DNA of 22,520 nucleotides, from assembly GCA_042092935.1 (NCBI GenBank), contig JBELFK010000033.1:1-22520 (forward strand). Direction: 5' to 3'. The translations under genes were made by a program, and so were the position numbers. Of this stretch, positions 1-6,438 are shown in pieces (positions within the stretch are counted from its first letter, which is position 1; every line of letters starts with the position of its first letter). The notes beneath the pieces were generated by a model that was not told the DNA's origin, ran no database searches, and worked only from the letters and a program-made list of their open reading frames with translations. Source of the stretch: JASMHC01 sp042092935. Lineage in GTDB: Bacteria; Pseudomonadota; Alphaproteobacteria; Rhodobacterales; Rhodobacteraceae.

Positions 1-53
1 GGCGCACCGCCGATCCCGACCGAATCCATCACTACCAAAAACGCGCGCGCCAT
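1..53 (-). CDS. deoB: Phosphopentomutase, N-terminal 17 residues only (gene continues beyond the window)
   Basis: The minus strand starting at the ATG at 53-51 encodes MARAFLVVMDSVGIGGA and then leaves the window. This is the characteristic start of phosphopentomutase, whose first Asp (here in MDSVGIG, residue 10) is a manganese ligand of the alkaline-phosphatase-like core. DeoB interconverts (deoxy)ribose 1-phosphate and 5-phosphate, taking the product of DeoA forward. Its ATG overlaps the deoA stop by one base (TGATG), so the two are probably translationally coupled. The identification rests on 17 residues plus gene order (cdd-deoA-deoB). Confidence 0.85.
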   Translation of the reverse strand, partial: MARAFLVVMDSVGIGGA

Positions 54-1348
54 CAATCGACCTTTTCTAAAACGAGTGGCTGCGTTTCAAGGCCGCCGTC
101 GCCAATCACGATAGTCGCTCGCAACACCGCCTCGGCCCGATCCGCTGCCACCTCGTCCGCGGCATGGATCACACACATCGGCTGACCGGCATCGACCTTC
201 TGTCCGAGCGAAACGAACGCGGACAGACCAACCGAGGGATCAACGCGATCCGTCTCAACTTTGCGCCCACCACCCATTTCGACAACGGCAAAACCAATCG
301 CAACACCGTCCATGGATTGCAGATACCCCGACCGATCCGCCAGGAAAGGTCTCTGAACCGGCGCATTGGACAAACCGGCTGCGTTCAGCGGATCCTCAGC
401 CCCAAGCGCCGCGCTCATGCGTGCGAAAACCTCGGCGGCATGACCGCTGGAAATTACGTCGCGCACCCGCTTGGCCCCCTGATCGACGGTCTCGGCAATA
501 CCACCGGCGACAAGCGCCTGGCCTGCCAACTCGGCTGTCAGCTCAAGCAATCGCCCTTGTTTGTTGTCACATAAAACCGCCAGAACCTCTCGCACCTCCA
601 GCGCATTGCCCAGCGCATGCGCCAAGGGCTGATCCATATCCGTAATCAACGCCGAGGTGCGACACCCCGCCAGATTGGCGGTCTCAACCAAAGCCCGCGC
701 CAATGCCCGTGCTTCACTAGGCGAGCGCATGAACGCCCCTGATCCGCATTTAACGTCAAGAACCAAGGCCTCAAGCCCCGCGGCCAGTTTTTTGCTAAGG
801 ATCGAGGCGGTGATTAAATCCACAGACTCAACCGTTGCTGACACGTCCCTGATCGCATAAAGCCGCCGATCCGCCGGGGCCATGTCGCCCGTCGCACTGA
901 CGATGGCGCAGCCAATATCGCCAACAACCTTTCGAAACACATCCTCGGTTTGGCGCGTCTCATAGCCCTCAATCGCTTCGAGCTTGTCCAACGTACCGCC
1001 CGTATGCCCCAGCCCACGGCCCGAGATCATCGGCACATAGGCCCCGCAAGCGGCCAACGCCGGGGCGAGGATCAGCGATACGCAGTCCCCGAGCCCTCCG
1101 GTCGAATGCTTGTCCACCACCGGCCCGTTCAAATCCCACCGCAGAACATCGCCACTATCACGCATCCCCAATGTCAGATGAGCGCGGCCCTGATCGCCAA
1201 GACCGTTCAGACAGACCGCCATGGCAAAGGCACCGGCCTGCGCATCACTGACAGCCCCATCCGCAAGCCCGCGTGAAAACCAAGCAAGCTCGGCCTCGGA
1301 AAGCTGATCGCCCCCGCGCAGCTTTGCAATGATCGCCCGTGCATCCAT
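53..1348 (-). CDS. deoA: Thymidine phosphorylase
   Basis: This 431-residue cytoplasmic enzyme cleaves thymidine or deoxyuridine with phosphate to the free base and 2-deoxyribose 1-phosphate, for pyrimidine salvage and catabolism. Visible motifs are KHSTGGLGD near residue 80 (phosphate and substrate loop) and the family signature SGRGLGHTGGTLDKLE at 109-124. The length is close to the E. coli enzyme (about 440). I place the start at the ATG at 1348-1346, which overlaps the cdd stop as TGATG. An in-frame TTG one codon earlier is possible but unnecessary. The gene is the middle of a tight cdd-deoA-deoB operon with one-base overlaps at both ends. The closely related pyrimidine-nucleoside phosphorylase is the only real alternative name. 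Confidence 0.96.
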   Translation of the reverse strand: MDARAIIAKLRGGDQLSEAELAWFSRGLADGAVSDAQAGAFAMAVCLNGLGDQGRAHLTLGMRDSGDVLRWDLNGPVVDKHSTGGLGDCVSLILAPALAACGAYVPMISGRGLGHTGGTLDKLEAIEGYETRQTEDVFRKVVGDIGCAIVSATGDMAPADRRLYAIRDVSATVESVDLITASILSKKLAAGLEALVLDVKCGSGAFMRSPSEARALARALVETANLAGCRTSALITDMDQPLAHALGNALEVREVLAVLCDNKQGRLLELTAELAGQALVAGGIAETVDQGAKRVRDVISSGHAAEVFARMSAALGAEDPLNAAGLSNAPVQRPFLADRSGYLQSMDGVAIGFAVVEMGGGRKVETDRVDPSVGLSAFVSLGQKVDAGQPMCVIHAADEVAADRAEAVLRATIVIGDGGLETQPLVLEKVD

Positions 1349-1740
1349 CAACTGGCCTTCATGTGCTCCGTTGCAAAGGCACCCGGCAGCAGGTCGCGAA
1401 GTGCCACTTTGGCCTCCATCCCCTCAAGATTGGCCAGGGTGACCGACACGTCTCCCTTGGCAAACTCCGCCAGTTTCTGGCGACACCCCCCGCATGGGGT
1501 CACAGGCTCTGGGCTGTCTGCGATCACGTAGACCTCAACGATCTCCGTCTCGCCTGCCGCGACCATCGCGGCAATGGCACCCGCTTCGGCGCAGGTCCCT
1601 TCTGGGTAGGCGACATTTTCCACATTGCAGCCGGCGTAAACTGTGCCGCCTGCACTTTTGATCGCGGCCCCGACTTTAAAGTGTGAATACGGAACATAAG
1701 CGTTCTCGCGTACTGCACGTGCTGATTTCGCTAAATCCAT
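1348..1740 (-). CDS. cdd: Cytidine deaminase
   Basis: This 130-residue enzyme, the short homotetrameric type, deaminates cytidine and deoxycytidine to uridine and deoxyuridine, feeding DeoA. The zinc site is complete: TCAEAGAI supplies ligand Cys50 and the proton-shuttling Glu52, and PCGGCRQ supplies Cys83 and Cys86. The N-terminal YVPYSHFKVGAA block and NVENVAYPEG are also typical. It is the first gene of the cdd-deoA-deoB operon and diverges from maeB. The ATG at 1740 is preceded on the minus strand by a GGGAAGAGGG purine-rich stretch that can serve as the ribosome-binding site. Confidence 0.96.
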   Translation of the reverse strand: MDLAKSARAVRENAYVPYSHFKVGAAIKSAGGTVYAGCNVENVAYPEGTCAEAGAIAAMVAAGETEIVEVYVIADSPEPVTPCGGCRQKLAEFAKGDVSVTLANLEGMEAKVALRDLLPGAFATEHMKAS

Positions 1741-1789
1741 GGTTCAACCCTCTTCCCGTTTCCAACATACTTGCCATGCTTTCAAAATG

Positions 1790-1809
1790 ACGCAAGGTAT
1801 ACGCAAGGT
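1790..1809. repeat. Short direct repeat in the cdd/maeB divergent intergenic region
   Basis: The nonamer ACGCAAGGT occurs at 1790-1798 and again at 1801-1809, an 11-bp period that would place both copies on the same DNA face. It lies about 50 bp upstream of the cdd start in a 170-bp divergent spacer. A role as a regulator-binding site for cdd or maeB is only inference, and chance is possible for a repeat this short. I see no RNA gene or small ORF in the rest of 1741-1910. Confidence 0.3.
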
Positions 1810-1872
1810 CGCCGGATGAATTGGTGCCCGAAAATGTTAGCGACAGACACAGGGTTCTGTTCTTGCAAAAAG

Positions 1873-1890
1873 TAGTTTAGCGCTAAACTA
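1873..1890. promoter_or_regulatory. Perfect 18-bp palindrome with central CG, probable operator upstream of maeB
   Basis: TAGTTTAGCGCTAAACTA is a perfect inverted repeat ending 20 bases before the maeB ATG. An even-length palindrome centred on CG is the usual architecture of LacI-family operators, which supports but does not prove that assignment. An AT-rich segment (TATAGT at 1889-1894) abuts it. The site lies far from the cdd start and close to maeB, so repression of maeB is the simplest reading. No regulator gene is adjacent. Confidence 0.6.
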
Positions 1891-1910
1891 TAGTATTCTT
1901 GGAGTCTTCA

Positions 1911-4187
1911 ATGTCGGACAATCAGAACGAAGCCTTGCGACAAGCCGCCCTGTTTTACCACGAGAATCCAAAACCGGGAAAACTTGAAATTCGCGCCACA
2001 AAGCCAATGGCCAACGGTCGCGATCTTTCGCTTGCCTACTCGCCCGGCGTTGCCGAAGCCTGTCTTGAGATCAAGGAAGACCCTGAAAACGCAGCGAAAT
2101 ACACAACACGCGGCAACCTTGTGGCCGTGGTTAGCAATGGCACTGCGGTTCTTGGGCTGGGGAATATCGGCGCTCTTGCTTCAAAACCAGTGATGGAAGG
2201 CAAGGCTGTTCTGTTCAAGAAATTTGCCAACATCGACTGTTTTGACATTGAAGTGAATGAAAGTGACCCTGAGAAACTGGCCGACATTGTTTGTGCGCTG
2301 GAACCGACATTCGGCGCGGTTAACCTCGAAGACATCAAGGCCCCAGATTGCTTTATCGTCGAAAAAATCTGCCGCGAGCGGATGAATATTCCGGTTTTTC
2401 ACGATGACCAACACGGCACCGCTATCGTTGTCGGGGCCGCCGCGACAAATGCACTCCACGTCGCAGGCAAGAAATTCGAAGACATCAAAATCGTCTCAAC
2501 CGGCGGCGGCGCGGCTGGCATCGCCTGCCTCAACATGCTTTTGAAGCTCGGCGTTAAGCGCGAAAATGTGTGGCTCTGCGATATCCATGGCCTCGTGTAT
2601 GAAGGCCGCGCCGAGGATATGAACCCGCAGAAGGCCGCCTTTGCGCAACCCTCAAGCCTTCGCAGCCTGGACGAGGTGATCGACGGCGCGGATCTGTTCC
2701 TCGGCCTGTCTGGCCCAAATGTCCTGAAACCCGAGATGGTCGCCAAGATGTCCTCGCGGCCTATCCTTTTCGCGCTGGCAAATCCGACCCCAGAGATCAT
2801 GCCCGAAGAGGCCCGCAAAGTTGCCCCCGATGCCATCATCGCCACGGGCCGCAGCGATTTTCCCAATCAAGTGAACAACGTCCTTTGTTTTCCGTTCATC
2901 TTCCGCGGCGCTTTGGACGTCGGCGCAACCGAGATCAACGATGCGATGCAGATTGCGTGTGTTGAGGGCATCGCCGAGCTTGCGCGTGCCACCACAAGCG
3001 CCGAAGCCGCGGCCGCCTACCAAGGCGAGCGCCTGACATTTGGCGAAGACTACCTGATCCCCAAACCCTTTGACCCCCGTCTTTCCGGCGTCGTCTCAAC
3101 CGCCGTGGCAAAAGCCGCCATTGCAACAGGCGTCGCAAAACGCCCAGTGCAAGACATCGAGATCTACCGCTCAAGCCTCGATGCCTCCGTCTACAAGTCC
3201 GCCCTGCTCATGCGTCCGGTTTTCGAATCCGCCGCGAAGGCCAGCCGCCGCATCGTCTTTGCCGAGGGCGAAGACGAACGCGTGCTGCGCGCTTCACAAG
3301 CGATCCTCGAGGAGACCACCGAAACCCCGATCCTGATCGGTCGCCCCGAAGTCATTCAACAACGCTGCGAACGGCTTGGGCTGGATATTCGCCCTGACCA
3401 AGACTTTCGCATCGTGAACCCTGAAAATGACCCGCGTTACCGTGATTACTGGGGCAGCTATCACGAGATCATGTGCCGACGCGGTGTCACCCCTGACCTT
3501 GCACAAACCATTATGCGCACCAACTCAACCGCTATTGCAGCCGTTATGGTCCACAGGGGCGAAGCCGATAGCATGATTTGCGGCGCCTTTGGGGAATTTC
3601 GCTGGCACCTCGGCTACGTCAACCAAGTGCTGGGCACAGAGCAATACCACCCCCAAGGTGCCCTGACCTTAATGATCCTTGAGGACGGCCCGCTGTTTAT
3701 CGCCGACACGCATGTCCATGAGCTTCCAACACCGGATCAGCTTGCCCAAACCGCCTGCGGTGCCGCCCGTCACATCCGACGTTTTGGAGTCGAGCCGAAG
3801 ATTGCATTCTGTTCACAATCCCAATTCGGCAATCACGCCGAAGGCTCGGGCAAACGACTGCGTGACGCCATCGCGATGCTGGACGCCGAAAATCGCGATT
3901 TTTGCTACGAGGGTGAAATGAACGTCGACGCCGCCTTGGACCCTGAACTGCGAGACCGCGTTCTTCCGGGCAACCGCATGCGGGGCGCGGCCAATACATT
4001 GGTGTTTGGCCACGCGGATGCCGCCTCTGCTGTGCGCAATATCCTCAAGGTCAAAGGCGGGCTGGCCGTTGGTCCGATCCTCATGGGCATGGGCAACCGT
4101 GCGCACATCGTTACGCCTTCGATCACCGCGCGTGGCTTGCTGAACATGGCAGCCATCGCCGGAACGCCAGTGAAAGAGTACGGCTAG
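1911..4187 (+). CDS. maeB: NADP-dependent malic enzyme, MaeB type with C-terminal phosphotransacetylase-like domain
   Basis: The protein has 758 residues, the usual size of the large MaeB class. It oxidatively decarboxylates malate to pyruvate, giving NADPH. Residues 1 to about 420 are the malic enzyme domain: SLAYSPGVAEA with catalytic Tyr43, EGKAVLFKKF with Lys98, metal-binding EDIKAPDCF (140-148) and DDQHGTA (165-171), and a dinucleotide loop VSTGGGAAG (195-203). Residues from about 430 to the end resemble phosphotransacetylase (RRIVFAEGEDERVLRA onward). In this family that domain is regulatory, binding acetyl-CoA, rather than catalytic. I choose the ATG at 1911 because TTGGAG at 1899-1904 is its ribosome-binding site; a TTG at 1899 would lie inside that site. 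No terminator is visible before prpE. Confidence 0.95.
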   Translation: MSDNQNEALRQAALFYHENPKPGKLEIRATKPMANGRDLSLAYSPGVAEACLEIKEDPENAAKYTTRGNLVAVVSNGTAVLGLGNIGALASKPVMEGKAVLFKKFANIDCFDIEVNESDPEKLADIVCALEPTFGAVNLEDIKAPDCFIVEKICRERMNIPVFHDDQHGTAIVVGAAATNALHVAGKKFEDIKIVSTGGGAAGIACLNMLLKLGVKRENVWLCDIHGLVYEGRAEDMNPQKAAFAQPSSLRSLDEVIDGADLFLGLSGPNVLKPEMVAKMSSRPILFALANPTPEIMPEEARKVAPDAIIATGRSDFPNQVNNVLCFPFIFRGALDVGATEINDAMQIACVEGIAELARATTSAEAAAAYQGERLTFGEDYLIPKPFDPRLSGVVSTAVAKAAIATGVAKRPVQDIEIYRSSLDASVYKSALLMRPVFESAAKASRRIVFAEGEDERVLRASQAILEETTETPILIGRPEVIQQRCERLGLDIRPDQDFRIVNPENDPRYRDYWGSYHEIMCRRGVTPDLAQTIMRTNSTAIAAVMVHRGEADSMICGAFGEFRWHLGYVNQVLGTEQYHPQGALTLMILEDGPLFIADTHVHELPTPDQLAQTACGAARHIRRFGVEPKIAFCSQSQFGNHAEGSGKRLRDAIAMLDAENRDFCYEGEMNVDAALDPELRDRVLPGNRMRGAANTLVFGHADAASAVRNILKVKGGLAVGPILMGMGNRAHIVTPSITARGLLNMAAIAGTPVKEYG

Positions 4188-4207
4188 GGGAAACAAGCGC
4201 ATCAGCG

Positions 4208-4310
4208 TATAATTTGCAAACTCCGCAAACATTATCATGTTTAACAGCCGATTGCGCGTAGTTTGCAAATATTTGCAGTCGCAATTCGTGAATTTCTGCA
4301 AATATCTTGC
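4208..4310 (+). promoter_or_regulatory. Cluster of TTTGCAAA-type boxes upstream of prpE (ScfR/RamB/PccR-like operators)
   Basis: The 211-bp gap between maeB and prpE holds TTTGCAAA at 4213-4220 followed by GCAAAC at 4225-4230, and TTTGCAAA at 4262-4269 followed by TTTGCA at 4272-4277, which includes the 12-bp palindrome GCAAATATTTGC at 4265-4276. A third similar block, TGCAAATAT, lies at 4297-4305. TATAAT at 4208-4213 touches the first box, without a good -35. TTTGCAAA is the recognition motif reported for short-chain fatty acyl-CoA regulators such as RamB and PccR, which govern acetate and propionate genes. This fits the downstream gene. No other gene is seen in 4188-4398. Confidence 0.65.
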
Positions 4311-4398
4311 GATATTCTGCCGCTGCACGGTCACGGGTACTTGCCTCATGGGTCATTGACCGCCTAACTCCTCGCAACATGTGACGAAGGAGCGTACA

Positions 4399-6288
4399 AT
4401 GGCATATAAAGACGTTTACGAAGGCTGGAAATCCGACCCCGAAGCCCACTGGATGAAAGCGGCCGAGGCCATTTCATGGGATCGCGCACCGACCAAAGCA
4501 CTCTTTGATGACAATGCTCCGATCTACGAATGGTACAGCGATAGCATGGTCAATACCTGCTACAACGCCGTTGACCGCCATGTCGAAAACGGCCGCGCCG
4601 ATCAGACCGCGATTATCTATGACAGCCCAATCACCGGCAAAAAAGACAAGATCACTTACGCCGAGCTAAAAGACAAAGTTGCGGGCGTCGCGGGCGCGCT
4701 AGCCGCCAAAGGCATCACCAAAGGCGATCGCGTCATCATTTATATGCCAATGGTCCCCGAGGCGCTGGTCGCGATGCTCGCCTGTTCGCGCATTGGTGCG
4801 GTGCATTCGGTCGTCTTCGGTGGCTTTGCCTCAAATGAATTGGCCGTGCGGATCGACGATGCGACGCCCAAGGCCATTATCGCAGCCTCATGCGGTCTCG
4901 AGCCCGGTCGGATCGTGCAATACAAGCCGCTGATCGACGGCGCGATTGACCTCGCCGATCACAAACCTGACTTCACCCTGATCCTTCAGCGCGAAGAACA
5001 TCGTTGCGACATGATCGAAGGCCGCGACTTTGACTGGTACGACGCCCAGATCGGCGTCGCCCCCGCCGATTGTGTGCCGGTCGAAGGCAACCACCCAGCC
5101 TATATCCTTTACACCTCGGGCACGACTGGTCAGCCAAAGGGCGTCATCCGCGCCTCCGCCGGACATCTGGTCGCCCTGAACTGGACCATGAAGAACATCT
5201 ACAACGTCGATCCCGGCGATGTGTTCTGGGCCGCGTCTGATGTCGGCTGGGTCGTGGGCCACAGCTACATCTGCTACGGCCCCCTGATCCACGGCAACAC
5301 AACCATTGTGTTCGAAGGCAAACCCGTCGGCACCCCCGACGCTGGCACGTTCTGGCGCGTCATCGAAGAACACAATGTGCGGTCCTTCTTCACCGCCCCA
5401 ACCGCCTTCCGCGCGATCAAGCGCGAAGACCCAAAGGGCGAATACGTCAAAAAATACGACCTCTCGTGCCTCCGCGCCCTCTATCTGGCAGGCGAGCGTG
5501 CCGACCCCGATACGATCATCTGGGCCCAAGACCAACTCGGTGTGCCCGTGATCGATCACTGGTGGCAAACCGAACTTGGCTATGCTGCCGTCTGCAACCC
5601 CGTCGGCATCGAACTTCTCGACGTCAAAATCGGCTCACCCTCGGTATCGATGCCTGGATACGACTTCAAAATCGTCGACGATGAAGGCAACGAGCTTCCG
5701 CGCGGCGAGCTTGGCGCAATTGTCACCCCGCTTCCCCTGCCGCCGGGCACGTTCCCGAACCTTTGGAACGCAGAAGATCGCTTTAAGAAAAGCTACCTCA
5801 ATACTTTCCCGGGATTCTACGAAACCGGCGACGCGGGCATCATCGACGAAGATGGCTACCTTTACATCATGGCCCGCACCGATGACGTCATCAACGTTGC
5901 GGGCCACCGCCTGTCCACCGGCGCGATGGAGGAAGTGCTTGCCAACCACCCTGATGTCGCCGAATGCGCGGTGATCGGCGTCACCGACCAGCTTAAAGGC
6001 CAGTTGCCCATGGGCTTTGTCTGCCTGACCAATGGCGTTGACCGCCCCCATGCGGACATCATCGCGGAATGCGTCAAGCTGGTCCGCAGCGAGATCGGCC
6101 CCGTCGCCGCATTCAAATTGGCCGTGGTCGTTGACCGCCTGCCGAAAACCCGCTCGGGCAAGATCCTGCGCGCGACGATGGTAAAAATCGCCGACAACGA
6201 AGACTTCAAAATGCCGGCCACCATCGACGATCCCGCAATCCTAGATGAGATCAAGGCCGCGCTGCAAACCATCGGTTACGCGAAATAA
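4399..6288 (+). CDS. prpE: Propionyl-CoA synthetase (propionate--CoA ligase)
   Basis: This 629-residue acyl-adenylate-forming ligase activates propionate to propionyl-CoA with ATP and CoA; in marine roseobacters it is also linked to acrylate from DMSP. Motifs: an N-terminal ACAS-N segment with FDDNAPIYEWYSDSMVNTC (36-54), P-loop YTSGTTGQPKG (238-248), WWQTELG (388-394), the hinge-side motif RTDDVINVAGHRLS (493-506), and RSGKILR with adenylation Lys588, a known acetylation target. The overall pattern (SDSMVNTCYNAVDRH, VINVAGHRLSTGA) favours PrpE over acetyl-CoA synthetase. The usual QTETG is QTELG here. The start is the ATG at 4399 with AAGGAG at 4387-4392; the GTG at 4381 lies upstream of that site. 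A terminator follows. Confidence 0.9.
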   Translation: MAYKDVYEGWKSDPEAHWMKAAEAISWDRAPTKALFDDNAPIYEWYSDSMVNTCYNAVDRHVENGRADQTAIIYDSPITGKKDKITYAELKDKVAGVAGALAAKGITKGDRVIIYMPMVPEALVAMLACSRIGAVHSVVFGGFASNELAVRIDDATPKAIIAASCGLEPGRIVQYKPLIDGAIDLADHKPDFTLILQREEHRCDMIEGRDFDWYDAQIGVAPADCVPVEGNHPAYILYTSGTTGQPKGVIRASAGHLVALNWTMKNIYNVDPGDVFWAASDVGWVVGHSYICYGPLIHGNTTIVFEGKPVGTPDAGTFWRVIEEHNVRSFFTAPTAFRAIKREDPKGEYVKKYDLSCLRALYLAGERADPDTIIWAQDQLGVPVIDHWWQTELGYAAVCNPVGIELLDVKIGSPSVSMPGYDFKIVDDEGNELPRGELGAIVTPLPLPPGTFPNLWNAEDRFKKSYLNTFPGFYETGDAGIIDEDGYLYIMARTDDVINVAGHRLSTGAMEEVLANHPDVAECAVIGVTDQLKGQLPMGFVCLTNGVDRPHADIIAECVKLVRSEIGPVAAFKLAVVVDRLPKTRSGKILRATMVKIADNEDFKMPATIDDPAILDEIKAALQTIGYAK

Positions 6289-6297
6289 CCCAAGACC

Positions 6298-6320
6298 AAG
6301 GCGGCTTCGGCCGCCTTTTT
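6298..6320 (+). terminator. Rho-independent terminator of prpE
   Basis: AAGGCGGC (6298-6305), a TTCG loop and GCCGCCTT (6310-6317) form an 8-bp stem that runs into TTTTT (6316-6320), ten bases after the prpE stop. It separates prpE from the helicase gene. Confidence 0.9.
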
Positions 6321-6358
6321 CATTCCTCCTCTTTTTCTTTGTCAAAATACTCCGGAGC

Positions 6359-6375
6359 GCGAGGCAGAGCCTCGC
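6359..6375. repeat. Intergenic hairpin GCGAGGC-AGA-GCCTCGC
   Basis: A perfect 7-bp inverted repeat with a 3-base loop follows the phrase CAAAATACTCC, between the prpE terminator and the helicase start. It has no T-run, so it is not an obvious terminator. From memory, similar CAAAATACTCC-plus-GC-hairpin pieces are frequent between genes in Rhodobacteraceae, so this may be a copy of a dispersed intergenic element. That would need a genome-wide count. Confidence 0.4.
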
Positions 6376-6401
6376 TTCCATCCGATCCTAAAACGCAAAA
6401 G

Positions 6402-6416
6402 GTTTCCATTTTGTTC
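6402..6416. promoter_or_regulatory. Degenerate LexA (SOS) box upstream of the helicase-pdeM operon
   Basis: GTTT at 6402-6405, seven bases, then GTTC at 6413-6416 matches the alphaproteobacterial/Rhodobacter LexA consensus GTTC-N7-GTTC with one mismatch. It sits 22 bp before the start of a DNA repair gene, a plausible place for repression. An eight-base partial match can occur by chance, so this is suggestive only. Confidence 0.35.
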
Positions 6417-6438
6417 TCATGCGCAATAAAGTCGGCGC

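Noticed and set aside
4888..5568. 226-codon frame antisense to prpE
   Set aside because: It lies wholly within prpE, which contains its catalytic motifs here; composition is that of a shadow frame.
4399..6288. Acetyl-CoA synthetase (acs) as the name for this ligase
   Set aside because: N-terminal SDSMVNTCYNAVDRH and the VINVAGHRLSTGA segment match the propionyl-CoA synthetase group better, and the TTTGCAAA boxes fit either; a phylogeny would settle it.
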